Assembly: GCA_900550205.1 (NCBI GenBank)
Contig: URRJ01000003.1
Span: 1-34,071 of the forward strand
Direction of reading: 5' to 3'
From: an uncultured Collinsella sp.
GTDB lineage: Bacteria > Actinomycetota > Coriobacteriia > Coriobacteriales > Coriobacteriaceae
DNA length: 34,071 bases
How positions within the stretch are numbered: position 1 is the stretch's first letter; the number at the start of each line of letters is the position of its first letter. The position numbers and the translations under genes were made by a program. The notes under the pieces are model-generated. The model did not search any database and had not been told where the DNA came from. It saw only the letters and a program-made list of their open reading frames with translations. Below, in pieces: positions 8,364 to 16,599 of this stretch.

Positions 8364-9335
8364 ATGAAGCTTTCTAAGATTGCGGCCCTGTTTATGGTGC
8401 CGGTGCTGGCCTTGTGTCTTGTGGCGTGTTCGTCACCCGGTGGCAATGTGAGCGAATCTGCGGGCTCCGATCCTAAGATTGCAGAACTCACTGCGCAGAA
8501 GCCGACCAATGCCGATGAGGCCGCCGAGTTGTATGCAAAACTCATGCAAAAGGAGAACGAGATCTTTTCGAGTGATAACGCGCTGTGGGAAAAGGTATTT
8601 AATGCGGCAAATAAAGACTCGGCAATGATTGAGGACGGCAGCAATTACGGCGATTTTCTGCTCAAGACCATCGACGTCGCCAAGGATGAGTTCACGGCGG
8701 ATGAGCTTAAGACACTCAAGGCCGGTGCACAGCAGATCAAGGAGATCGAGGACAAGCTCGAGAGCCTGGAGAAGGAGTTCCCCGGCTGTGGAAGCACGCC
8801 GAGTGCAGGCGAGAGCGTCGACGCTTCGACCGCTGGCATGACGGCTGGTGCCAATGCTTCGAGCGAGGCGACGAAGTTCCCCAGCTTTACGGGCAAGGAC
8901 CTGGATGGCAACGACGTGAACAGCGACGAGCTGTTCTCTAAGAACAAGGTCACCGTCATGAACTTCTGGTTCACCACTTGCAAGCCGTGCGTGGGTGAGT
9001 TGGGCGACCTTGAGGACCTGAATAAGGAGCTTGCCAAGAAGGGCGGCCAGGTCGTGGGCGTCAATTCCTTTACGCTCGATGGCAACAAGGGCGAGATTGC
9101 AGATGCCAAGGACGTACTGAGCAAGAAGGGCGTGACATATAAGAACATCTGGTTCAAGTCGGATAGCGAGGCCGGTAAGTTTACGTCAAATTTGTTCTCG
9201 TTCCCGACAACGTATGTCATCGATCAGAATGGCAACATCGTAGGGGAGCCCATCGTGGGCGCCATCAGCTCCGCTGAGCAGCGCGCAGCGCTCGACAAGC
9301 TTATCGACCAGGCGATTGCGAATAGCGAGCAGTAG
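8364..9335 (+). CDS. TlpA/ResA-like thioredoxin lipoprotein
   Basis: 323 aa. A lipoprotein signal peptide ends in the lipobox L-V-A-C with Cys22, so the protein is anchored outside the membrane. Residues about 35-150 form a charged helical region. A linker rich in S/A/G leads to a TlpA/AhpC-TSA-like redoxin fold with active-site C206-K-P-C209 in N-F-W-F-T-T-C-K-P-C, and a later cis-Pro region (F-P-T-T-Y-V-I-D). GGAGG at 8352-8356 fits the ATG at 8364 better than the ATG at 8358. It is the last gene of the operon, 29 nt after the ferredoxin gene. It probably reduces or oxidises thiols of exported proteins. Confidence 0.92.
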   Translation: MKLSKIAALFMVPVLALCLVACSSPGGNVSESAGSDPKIAELTAQKPTNADEAAELYAKLMQKENEIFSSDNALWEKVFNAANKDSAMIEDGSNYGDFLLKTIDVAKDEFTADELKTLKAGAQQIKEIEDKLESLEKEFPGCGSTPSAGESVDASTAGMTAGANASSEATKFPSFTGKDLDGNDVNSDELFSKNKVTVMNFWFTTCKPCVGELGDLEDLNKELAKKGGQVVGVNSFTLDGNKGEIADAKDVLSKKGVTYKNIWFKSDSEAGKFTSNLFSFPTTYVIDQNGNIVGEPIVGAISSAEQRAALDKLIDQAIANSEQ

Positions 9336-9414
9336 AAAACGCGTAAAGCATGGCGATGATCGTGCACCGCTGTGCGAAGTAGTCCGCTACCTTTCAAGAT
9401 AAGCTCCACCATAT

Positions 9415-9442
9415 AGAGGTCCCGCTCGGGACCTCTTCTTTT
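9415..9442 (+). terminator. Intrinsic terminator of the redox operon
   Basis: Perfect 9-bp stem (AGAGGTCCC at 9415-9423, GGGACCTCT at 9428-9436) with a GCTC tetraloop, followed directly by TCTTTT. It lies 79 nt after the lipoprotein stop codon. Confidence 0.9.
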
Positions 9443-9588
9443 GGGCGCCGTCCCGTTCGTTTTTTGGCGCGGTTTGTTACATTCCTCACTGGCGTCGGCA
9501 AAAAATGGGGATAGAGTAGGACAAACGCGTCGAATACGAACGGCGGAGGAGAGCGGGCAGGGTGCCTGCGCAGGAGAGGTTGCCGTCC

Positions 9589-12500
9589 ATGCTGGAGCTC
9601 AAAGGTATTTGCAAAAGGTACGTTACGCAGTCGTTTACGCAGGTGGCGCTCGACAGCGTGAGCCTGTCTTTTCGCGATAACGAGTTCGTGGCCATTCTGG
9701 GTCCCTCGGGTTCGGGCAAAACCACGATGCTCAACGTTATCGGCGGACTCGACCACTTTGATTCTGGCGACCTGCTGATTGACGGCATCTCGACCAAGGA
9801 CTTCCGCGACCGCGATTGGGATGCCTACCGCAACAACCGCATCGGCTTTGTGTTCCAAAGCTATAACCTCATTCCGCATCAGACCATTTTGGAAAACGTG
9901 GAGCTGGCGCTCACGCTCACGGGCGTGGGGCATGCCGAGCGCCGCCAGCGTGCGCGCGAGGCGTTGGAGAAAGTCGGCTTGGGCGAGCACGTTAACAAGC
10001 GCCCGAGCCAGCTTTCGGGCGGGCAGATGCAGCGCGTGGCCATCGCCCGCGCCCTGATAAATGATCCTGAGATCGTTCTTGCCGACGAGCCGACCGGCGC
10101 TTTGGATTCAACGACATCCGTACAGGTCATGGACCTGCTCAAGGACGTGGCGCGCGACCGCCTGGTCATCATGGTCACGCACAATCCCGAGCTGGCGTAC
10201 CAATATGCCACGCGCATCGTCAATCTGGCGGACGGCAAGATCACCGACGATTCCGATCCCTTCGATGCTGCCAAGGCCGCGCGCCGCGAGGCCAAGCCTA
10301 CGCGCAAAACCTCGATGAGCTTTGTGACGGCGCTGGGGCTTTCTGCCCGAAACCTCATGACCAAGAAGGGCCGCACGGCCATGACTGCCTTTGCGGGCTC
10401 GATTGGCATTATCGGTATCGCGGCGATCCTGGCGCTCTCCAATGGCGTAAACGGCTACATCAAAAAGGTCGAGGAGGATACGCTCTCGAGCTACCCGCTC
10501 ACCATTTCCAAGCAGGATTACGACCTGTCGTCCATGATGGGCGGACAGGGGGCTGCGGATGATGACTCGCCTGAAAACGTGGATTCGTCCGACGACAGTG
10601 CCGGCGACAAGGCTCAGGGAAACGATAAGATTCCCGTGGTCACGGCCGTAAAGGATATGTTTGCAAGTGTTAAGTCCAACGACATGACGAGCTTTAAGGC
10701 ATGGCTCGATGCCGGTGGCGACGGCATCGATAAAGAAGTCAACGCCATTCAGTACGGCTACGGTGTATCGCCGGTTGTCTATCGTGCCGGCAAGGGCGAC
10801 GAGAAGCCCGTCCGGCTTGTTCCCAACGCTATGACCGAGGCCATGAGCGGAGGCGCGAGCTCGGCGGCAACGGTGAGCATGGAATCCATGGGAACCTCGG
10901 TCTTTAACGAGATGATTGACGACCAGAGCCTGCTCGACAGCCAGTACGATGTCGTCGCCGGTCATTGGCCCACGTCTGCCAACGAAGCCGTGATGGTGCT
11001 CTCGAGTCGTGGCACGGTGGGCGACTACACGCTCTACAGCATCGGCGCGCTGGATATCAATGAGCTCAACGATCTGGTAAACAGCGCTATGACGGCTGAC
11101 GGTGGGGTCGAAACGCCCGAGACCGGCACCGAATTTACCTACGACGATGCGCTGTCCACGACGTTTAAGGTGCTGTCGCCGGCCGATGCGTATCGCAAAA
11201 ACGAAGAGACCGGCATATGGACCGATATGTCTGGCGACACCGACTTTATGGCCGCCAAGGTTGCCGACGGTATCGACGTGCACATTGTGGGCGTGGTGCG
11301 ACCCAACGAGACCGCCAACGCGAGCGCGTTGTCCCCGGGCATTGCCTACACGCATGCGCTGACTCGCCAGCTTATGGAGCGCGCCGCAAATTCGCAGATT
11401 GTGCAGGAGCAGCTTGCCCACCCCGAGACGGATGTCTTTACGGGCAAAACCTTCGACGAACTGCAAGGCGAGGCCAAGCAGGGCGTTGATCTGGGCAACA
11501 TGTTCAGTGTGGACGAGGCGGCGCTCAAGAGCGCGTTCTCGTTCGATACCTCCGCGCTCTCGGGTGTTGCCGGCGGTATGGACCTGTCGGGTCTTGACTT
11601 GTCCGGGCTGGATATTGACCTTTCGGGCGTTGGTAGGGACATCGACTTTGGCGACATCATGGCCAAAGCGCCAACCCCAGATTTCTCGGGCGTCTTTGAC
11701 GGTCTGGAACTCACGCCCGAGCAAATGCAGCAGGTGGGAACGCTTGCCAACCAGCTGTTTGAGGGCTTTTTGCAGTCTGATCAGTTTAAGGCGCTGACAC
11801 CCGATGATCTTAAGGACGCGTCAAAGCTTGCCGCCGCGTTCTCGACGTATCTTGAGAGTGATACGGCAGCCCAGCAAATCCTGGCCCAGCTCAAGGCACT
11901 CGGTGGCGATGCCCTGGCCGAGCGCCTGCAGCGGGCGATGACCGACTATGTGCAAAAGCAGCTGGCTCCGTATCTGCAGCAGGCTATGGACCAGGTGATG
12001 AAGTCGATCAGCGATCAGATTGCGGCGACGGTGTCAGCTCAGCTCAAGGCAGGCGCAGCAGGGCTCATGGGCCAGATGGCGACGCGGATGTCGTCGAGTT
12101 TTGCCAACCTGGCGAGCGCCATGCGCGTGGATGCGAGTGCCTTTGCTCATGCCATTCACTTCAACATGGACGCCGAGGACCTGAGCTCGCTCATGATGAG
12201 CTATGCCAAGGCGTCGAAGCTCACCTACGATAACAATCTGACCACGTTGGGCTATGCGGACGAGGCCGACCCCATCTCGGTCAAGATTTTCCCGCGCGAC
12301 TTTGAGGCCAAGGAGCGCGTACTCGATCACATCGATGCGTACAACAAGCAGGTCAAAGCCGCTGGTCACGATGAACAGGCAATCTCGTACACCGACTACA
12401 TGGGCATCATCATGGGTTCGGTGACCGACATCGTGAACACCATCAGCTTGGTGCTCATCGCGTTTGTGAGCATCAGTCTGGTCGTGAGCTCCATCATGAT

Positions 12501-12843
12501 CGGCATCATCACATACATCAGCGTGCTGGAGCGCAAAAAGGAGATTGGCATCCTGCGCGCGATTGGCGCGTCGAAGCGCAACGTGGCCAACGTATTCAAT
12601 GCCGAGACCTTTATCGAGGGCCTCATTGCCGGCGTCTTTGCCATTGTCGTCGTGGTGGCCGTGAGCTTCCCAGTTAATACCTGGGCGCTTGCTGCCAAAC
12701 AAGTACCCAACCTGATGAGCCTGCCCGTGCAGGATGCGCTGGTACTCATTGCAATTTCGGTGCTGTTGACGGTCGTTGCCGGCCTGCTGCCTGCTCGCAG
12801 CGCATCCAAGAAGGACCCCGTCGAAGCCCTACGCTCCGAATAA
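9589..12843 (+). CDS. MacB/FtsX-type ABC exporter, ATPase fused to permease
   Basis: 1084 aa. The N-terminal ABC domain has Walker A G-P-S-G-S-G-K-T (about 37-44), signature L-S-G-G-Q-M-Q-R (about 142-149), Walker B V-L-A-D-E-P-T-G-A-L-D and the His loop V-T-H-N-P-E. The LolD/MacB subclass is clear. A first transmembrane helix at about 265-285 is followed by an unusually long (~650 aa) extracytoplasmic region. Three C-terminal helices (about 947-975, 1014-1035, 1049-1068) carry the FtsX pattern I-S-V-L-E-R-K-K-E-I-G-I-L-R-A-I-G-A. Within the outer region, about 661-690, is a D-L-S-G repeat. I chose the ATG at 9589 because GGAGAGG is 9 nt upstream; a GTG at 9562 is also possible. It is a single-gene unit. 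Such exporters often move peptides or lipids, or act mechanically; the substrate is unknown. Confidence 0.93.
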   Translation: MLELKGICKRYVTQSFTQVALDSVSLSFRDNEFVAILGPSGSGKTTMLNVIGGLDHFDSGDLLIDGISTKDFRDRDWDAYRNNRIGFVFQSYNLIPHQTILENVELALTLTGVGHAERRQRAREALEKVGLGEHVNKRPSQLSGGQMQRVAIARALINDPEIVLADEPTGALDSTTSVQVMDLLKDVARDRLVIMVTHNPELAYQYATRIVNLADGKITDDSDPFDAAKAARREAKPTRKTSMSFVTALGLSARNLMTKKGRTAMTAFAGSIGIIGIAAILALSNGVNGYIKKVEEDTLSSYPLTISKQDYDLSSMMGGQGAADDDSPENVDSSDDSAGDKAQGNDKIPVVTAVKDMFASVKSNDMTSFKAWLDAGGDGIDKEVNAIQYGYGVSPVVYRAGKGDEKPVRLVPNAMTEAMSGGASSAATVSMESMGTSVFNEMIDDQSLLDSQYDVVAGHWPTSANEAVMVLSSRGTVGDYTLYSIGALDINELNDLVNSAMTADGGVETPETGTEFTYDDALSTTFKVLSPADAYRKNEETGIWTDMSGDTDFMAAKVADGIDVHIVGVVRPNETANASALSPGIAYTHALTRQLMERAANSQIVQEQLAHPETDVFTGKTFDELQGEAKQGVDLGNMFSVDEAALKSAFSFDTSALSGVAGGMDLSGLDLSGLDIDLSGVGRDIDFGDIMAKAPTPDFSGVFDGLELTPEQMQQVGTLANQLFEGFLQSDQFKALTPDDLKDASKLAAAFSTYLESDTAAQQILAQLKALGGDALAERLQRAMTDYVQKQLAPYLQQAMDQVMKSISDQIAATVSAQLKAGAAGLMGQMATRMSSSFANLASAMRVDASAFAHAIHFNMDAEDLSSLMMSYAKASKLTYDNNLTTLGYADEADPISVKIFPRDFEAKERVLDHIDAYNKQVKAAGHDEQAISYTDYMGIIMGSVTDIVNTISLVLIAFVSISLVVSSIMIGIITYISVLERKKEIGILRAIGASKRNVANVFNAETFIEGLIAGVFAIVVVVAVSFPVNTWALAAKQVPNLMSLPVQDALVLIAISVLLTVVAGLLPARSASKKDPVEALRSE

Positions 12844-12874
12844 TGTGACAAAGGGACAGTCCCTTTGTCACATT
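12842..12874. repeat. Palindromic repeat family A, copy 1 (possible terminator)
   Basis: A perfect 15-bp inverted repeat (AATGTGACAAAGGGA / TCCCTTTGTCACATT) with a 3-nt loop overlaps the stop codon of the ABC exporter. A second copy at 19026 shares the hairpin and about 25 nt after it (ATTGAG, then AAATCG-x-GGTCTAAT), so the repeat unit is about 60 nt. It could end transcription of the exporter, although no T-run follows. Confidence 0.8.
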
Positions 12875-12900
12875 GAGACCCTTGCGAAATCGGGGTCTAA

Positions 12901-12918
12901 TTACCGTTCGGCAGGTTA
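12901..12918. promoter_or_regulatory. Candidate TetR operator O1
   Basis: TACCG-TT-CGGCAGGT at 12902-12916 resembles the site at 15139 (TACCG-AA-CGGTAGGT). It lies 26 nt upstream of the -35 box of the first MFS carrier. It is the weakest match of the sites in front of the two units. Confidence 0.45.
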
Positions 12919-12943
12919 AGAACTCCCTCTCCCCGCTTAATGC

Positions 12944-12972
12944 TTGACGAAGAGTCTTCTGGTTTATATACC
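12944..12972 (+). promoter_or_regulatory. Promoter of the first MFS carrier
   Basis: TTGACG at 12944-12949 is followed after 15-17 nt by TATATA/TATACC (12965-12972). The -10 box overlaps operator O2, as expected for repression by steric blockage. The start codon is about 47 nt downstream of the -10 box. Confidence 0.65.
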
Positions 12973-12984
12973 TATCGGTAGGCA
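12967..12984. promoter_or_regulatory. Candidate TetR operator O2
   Basis: TATACCTATCGGTAGGCA matches the operator in front of the deiminase gene (15141-15158) at 14 of 18 positions, including the full CGGTAGG half-site. It overlaps the -10 box of the carrier promoter. Confidence 0.65.
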
Positions 12985-13018
12985 TATAGGATGTATTGCC
13001 GATAGAAATGGAGCAACC

Positions 13019-14295
13019 ATGACTCTCACCACACCAGCCAAAAAAGATTGTCTCCGTGAAAGCGGCGCATTTGCTTGGGTCGTCGTTATTGCGCTCGGCT
13101 TAATGTCCGCCGGAACAACTGGCACATATAGCATTATTGCCGGCTCATTCGTTGCTCCAGTATGTGAAGATCTGGGCTTTGACTACACTTCTTTTTCTTT
13201 CTATTTCACCGCGATTCTTCTTGGCCTTGCGCTTGGGCTTCCGCTTTTGAGTCGCTTCATTCCAAAAGTAATCGGCAAACCATGGCATATTTGCATTGAA
13301 CTCGTCCTTATTGTCGCCGGCGCCGCAATGGCGTTCTACACCGAGGTCTGGATGTTCACCGTCTCTGCCGCAGTGATCGGCATCTGCTTTTCGTTTACAA
13401 CGGGCGTCTGCATGTCCGATGTCATTGACCAATGGTTCAGCAAATCGTCCGGTCTTGCCATCGGCCTCGCTTGGGGCGTTAATTCTCTCTGTACGCTGTT
13501 ATTGAGTCCTGTCATTACGCTGGTCATCGAGCAGCAAGGCTGGCGTACGGGATACATCGTGCTTGCGGCCGTTTCTGCAGCTATGATTTTGCCTGCAAGC
13601 GCATTTATCATTCGCCTTAACCCCTCTGATCGCAACATGCTTCCGTACGGAGAGACCGCCTCCGAAACCCATGAGAGCTGCAGCGCCGATGAGCAGGAAG
13701 ATGTTCTTTCGGGCATGGCACTCCGCGATGCCGCGAAAACGCCGTCTTTTATTCTCTGTGTCCTCTTGCTTTGCGTGGCGCAGCTCACCTGCTGCATGAA
13801 CCAGCTGTTTCCAACCTATGCAAGCGAGGTCGGTTTCAATCCTATCGTAGGAAGCTTAATGGTCTCGGCAGCTTCACTCTCCGATATCTTCCTAAATCCC
13901 TTCGTGGGCAAAACATGCGACAAGCTTGGCGCTATTAAAGCAACGGTCGCATGGACAGGTGTCAGCATTCTTTCATTCCTGCTTCTTATCATTGGCGGAA
14001 GCAATGAGACCGTTTCCATCATTGCGGTTCCAACGATGTCATGTTCGCCATCGTTGGAACCGCAATGCCGATGCTTCTACTCTCGCTCTTTGGATCACGC
14101 GATTTTGGAAGGATCTATTCGATCGTTTGCTCAGCGGGCTATGTCGTCGGTGCTTTTGGAATGCCGGTCATGATGAAGGTTTACGGCATGGCGGGGTCAT
14201 TCCAGGGAGTATTTATCTTCTGCATTGCCTGCAACCTTATGATTGCTGCGTTTGCTATCGTTTCCGGCTTTCTCAATAAGGCTGCTGAAAAGTAA
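13019..14295 (+). pseudogene. OFA-like MFS carrier, frameshifted
   Basis: From the ATG at 13019 (GGAG 5 nt upstream) the protein closely parallels the intact carrier at 17676: V-I-A-L-G-L-M-S-A-G-T-T-G, I-A-G-S-F-V-A-P-V-C-E, D-V-I-D-Q-W-F and C-C-M-N-Q-L-F-P-T-Y-A-S-E-V-G-F. Near 14028 the frame is lost and the next residues are nonsense. The missing C-terminal part (F-G-S-R-D-F-G-R-I, G-A-F-G-M-P-V-M-M-K-V-Y) continues in another frame to a stop at 14293-14295. Compared with the paralogue, about 4 nt are missing just before N-D-V-M. The break coincides with a perfect 19-bp inverted repeat. Without repair, the last two or so of 12 helices are lost, so the carrier is probably inactive; an assembly error is the alternative. 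It would have been a 12-helix inner-membrane transporter under TetR control. Confidence 0.85.
14020..14067. repeat. Perfect 19-bp inverted repeat at the frameshift
   Basis: The left arm (14020-14038, beginning CATTGCGGTTCC) is the exact reverse complement of the right arm (14049-14067, ending GGAACCGCAATG), with a 10-nt spacer. The right arm encodes the conserved I-V-G-T-A-M of the carrier. The left arm falls where the paralogue reads A-A-G-V-N-D and the frame is lost. Confidence 0.9.
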
Positions 14296-14332
14296 TAAGC
14301 GCCGATTTGCATCGGCATAGATTGCCACGCAA

Positions 14333-14381
14333 CAGGGGTTGACTCCAAGCCAGACTGGAGTCGACCCCTGTTTTCGTTTTT
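14333..14381 (+). terminator. Intrinsic terminator after the first carrier
   Basis: A 15-bp stem with one G-U pair (14333-14347 and 14356-14370) and an 8-nt loop, followed by TTTTCGTTTTT. It lies between the convergent carrier and TetR genes. The left side is not T-rich in the other direction, so it mainly serves the plus strand. Confidence 0.9.
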
Positions 14382-14434
14382 AAAGGTTGCCCGCAGGCAC
14401 CATGGGTGCCAACATGCGCTTCAGCTTGGCTGGT

Positions 14435-15013
14435 TTATTTGAACATAAGCTCGACTATTCCCGCCCAAACCGCTTTTTCATCAATATCCTCACCTTGAGC
14501 GACCGTATTGCTTGCTCCCTCCAGAACGGTATAAAGAATTTGTACGTAGAGCATTGCGTCGGCGCTATCGGAAAACGCGCCAATCTCTACACCATGAAGA
14601 AGGATGTCTTTAAGCGCATCCATGGTTCGTTTGGTCGCCGTCGCTTGACGTTCCTGAACTGCAGGAATTCGATTTGCTTGAACGCTAACCTCGGCCAGCA
14701 CGCGCCGGCGCTTTTCATCGCTTCGATAGCCACCTATAACTGAATTGCCGAGCTCGATAAGCGCGGCCTTGAACCCGTCCCTATCGACTATTAGCGAGTA
14801 GTCGCGCTGATAGTCAATGGTCGGAAACATGCTGTCCAAGAGCGTAGTGAAAATCTCCTCTTTAGAGGGAAAGTAGTAGTACACCGACGGCTTGGATATA
14901 CCGACAAAGTCGCAAATCTTTCCGATAGACGCTTTGTCATAACCGACTTCTGCCACAAGATCGTACATTGCGTCCAATATTTTTTTTCTTGTGCTCACGC
15001 TGCATTTCTCCAT
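14435..15013 (-). CDS. TetR-family repressor
   Basis: 192 aa. The N-terminal helix-turn-helix reads A-S-I-G-K-I-C-D-F-V-G-I-S-K-P-S-V-Y-Y-Y, then F-P-S-K-E-E-I-F, as in TetR proteins. The C-terminal ~140 residues form a variable ligand-binding domain that gives no clue to the inducer. The ATG at 15013 has GGAAG about 9 nt upstream. The gene is divergent from the deiminase/transcarbamylase/carrier operon and convergent with the first carrier. Matching inverted repeats lie in front of both units and between this gene and the deiminase gene. It probably represses the locus and itself, released by the compound that is taken up. Confidence 0.92.
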   Translation of the reverse strand: MEKCSVSTRKKILDAMYDLVAEVGYDKASIGKICDFVGISKPSVYYYFPSKEEIFTTLLDSMFPTIDYQRDYSLIVDRDGFKAALIELGNSVIGGYRSDEKRRRVLAEVSVQANRIPAVQERQATATKRTMDALKDILLHGVEIGAFSDSADAMLYVQILYTVLEGASNTVAQGEDIDEKAVWAGIVELMFK

Positions 15014-15090
15014 CGCAAATCACTTCCGCACTACCAACATTATTAAGGATGGCAACGGAACATCAATTCGTGTCCAAACATGACCACTAT

Positions 15091-15106
15091 ATACGGTGAA
15101 CGGTAT
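15091..15106. promoter_or_regulatory. Candidate TetR operator O4
   Basis: ATACGGTGAACGGTAT is an imperfect dyad. Its right half (GAACGGTATGTA) matches the right half of O3 (GAACGGTAGGTA) at all but one position. It lies 78 nt upstream of the repressor start and may serve autoregulation. Confidence 0.45.
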
Positions 15107-15138
15107 GTATCAGTAGGCGAGCGGCAATTATTCAAAAC

Positions 15139-15158
15139 TATCTACCGAACGGTAGGTA
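15139..15158. promoter_or_regulatory. TetR operator O3 before the deiminase operon
   Basis: TATCTACCGAACGGTAGGTA contains the perfect dyad CTACCG-AA-CGGTAG. It overlaps a TATAGT hexamer (15157-15162) that could be the -10 box of the operon. It lies about 80 nt upstream of the deiminase ATG. It is the best-formed of the candidate sites and defines the motif. Confidence 0.7.
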
Positions 15159-15237
15159 TAGTAGTACTATAGCAGGTGAAACCCCGCTATTGTCGCGGCC
15201 GGACAGCATCGCGGGAAACCCGACGGAAGGACCAACC

Positions 15238-16476
15238 ATGTACGAGAACTATCGTATGCCGGGCGAGTTCGAGAAGCGCTCCAACGTCTATGTGACATGG
15301 CTTCCCGATTACATCCGTGCAGAGGGCTATGATAACCGCCAGCCCTGCGTTGACGTGATCAAGGCTCTGCTCGAGTATGGCGACGTTACGGTCAACCTCA
15401 ATTGCGGTACCCCCGGCTCCTATGAGGAGGCTTGCTCGCGCCTGAAGGAGGAGGGGGTTGATCTCGATCGCATCGAGATCACGCAGTTCGAAGACTCCAA
15501 CTTCTATGTCCGCGACAACGGTCCCAGCATCATGGTCGACGACAAGGGCCATTCTTATATGGTCAACCCCGCTTGGACCTATTACGGCGTGTGGGACAAG
15601 AACTCCCCGGAGTGCCAGTCCGCACGTAAGGCAGCGGTTCACATGGCGGTTGCGCTCGGTTGCTTCGATATCGTCAATTCCGAAATGGTTTCGGAGGGCG
15701 GCGACCGCGAGTTTGACGGTCACGGCACTCTGATCGCAATCGAGGACACGGAATGCCGCAAGCGTAATCCCGAGTTCACGAAAGAGGAAGTAGAGGCCGA
15801 GTATAAGCGCATCTACAACCTCAACAAGGTTATCTGGCTTCCGCAGCCTATGCTCGAGGACGACGACTATCGACTGGGCATCCTCGACGAGAAGGAAGAC
15901 GGAACTCCCGTCTTTGGCATGAGCTTTGCAGCTCACATTGATGAGATGTGTCGCTTTATCACTCCGAACAAGATTCTTCTTGCCGAGGTGTCCGATGAAG
16001 AGGCAGCCTCGAGCAAGGCTGGAGCAGAGTCTCGTCGCCGCATTGAGGCAGCCTACGAGATCCTGAGCAACGAAACGGACTGGGAGGGCAAGCCCTTCGA
16101 GATCGTTCGTATGCCCACCGCCGAGCCTATTGAAGTCGTTATCGCCCCTGGCGATGAAGATTACGAGCTCTATAAGGGCTTCATCGACGAAATGGGCGGC
16201 AAGTTTATGGATGGCACCCCCTGGCCCGAGGGCCCCGTCCACTTCTACGCCGCAGCGAGCTACTGCAACTTCCTGATTTGCAACGGCGTCGTTCTTGGCC
16301 AGCGTTATTACCACGAGGGCATGAGCGAGGTCGTGAAAGAGAAGGACGAGCAGGCCAAGGCAGTTCTTGAGAGCTGCTTCCCCGATCGCAAGGTCATCAT
16401 GATTGATTCCCTCGCGCTTAACCTGTCCGGCGGCGGCGTGCACTGCTGGACTAAGGACGTGGCGGCCAGTCGTTAG
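15238..16476 (+). CDS. Agmatine-deiminase-family (guanidino-group) hydrolase
   Basis: 412 aa, close to the usual 350-380 of the family but somewhat longer. The ATG at 15238 follows GGAAGG by 7 nt. Pentein-fold catalytic motifs are present: Asp93 in Y-V-R-D-N-G-P-S, E153-G-G in S-E-G-G-D, H233-I-D235 in A-A-H-I-D-E-M-C-R-F, and nucleophile Cys403 in S-G-G-G-V-H-C-W-T. The chemistry should be hydrolysis of a guanidine to a ureido compound plus ammonia. Two motifs differ from true agmatine deiminases: E-G-G-S-I-H reads E-G-G-D-R-E, and G-G-G-N-I-H-C-I-T-Q-Q reads G-G-G-V-H-C-W-T-K-D. The natural substrate may therefore not be agmatine. It is first in an operon with a transcarbamylase and a carrier. 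Confidence 0.88.
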   Translation: MYENYRMPGEFEKRSNVYVTWLPDYIRAEGYDNRQPCVDVIKALLEYGDVTVNLNCGTPGSYEEACSRLKEEGVDLDRIEITQFEDSNFYVRDNGPSIMVDDKGHSYMVNPAWTYYGVWDKNSPECQSARKAAVHMAVALGCFDIVNSEMVSEGGDREFDGHGTLIAIEDTECRKRNPEFTKEEVEAEYKRIYNLNKVIWLPQPMLEDDDYRLGILDEKEDGTPVFGMSFAAHIDEMCRFITPNKILLAEVSDEEAASSKAGAESRRRIEAAYEILSNETDWEGKPFEIVRMPTAEPIEVVIAPGDEDYELYKGFIDEMGGKFMDGTPWPEGPVHFYAAASYCNFLICNGVVLGQRYYHEGMSEVVKEKDEQAKAVLESCFPDRKVIMIDSLALNLSGGGVHCWTKDVAASR

Positions 16477-16478
16477 TG

Positions 16479-16555
16479 AGCCTTAGAGCCTGCGCTCTTT
16501 GGCTTAGGCGCCACATGTACCGCTCCCCGAGGGATATCCGTGTTTTCCTCGGGGA
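16479..16555 (+). other. Two hairpins between the deiminase and transcarbamylase genes
   Basis: The 123-nt gap holds two stem-loops. At 16479-16504, 4+5 bp are split by a TT/TT internal loop around CTGC. At 16524-16555, a perfect 9-bp stem (TCCCCGAGG / CCTCGGGGA) has a 14-nt loop. No T-run follows either, so they look more like mRNA stabilising or processing elements than terminators. The following 40 nt are very AT-rich up to the AAAGGA ribosome site. Confidence 0.5.
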
Positions 16556-16599
16556 CACATTCAACAATAATTTTGATAATAATTCGAAAGGAAATAGGC

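Noticed and set aside
10108..11724. Long minus-strand open frame of over 500 codons
   Set aside because: It lies entirely inside the ABC exporter gene on the other strand. It has no family motif, is rich in His/Arg and arises from the GC-rich third positions of the real gene.
15187..16443. Minus-strand open frame of 418 codons opposite the deiminase gene
   Set aside because: The plus strand has clear catalytic motifs and a ribosome site. The minus frame has neither.
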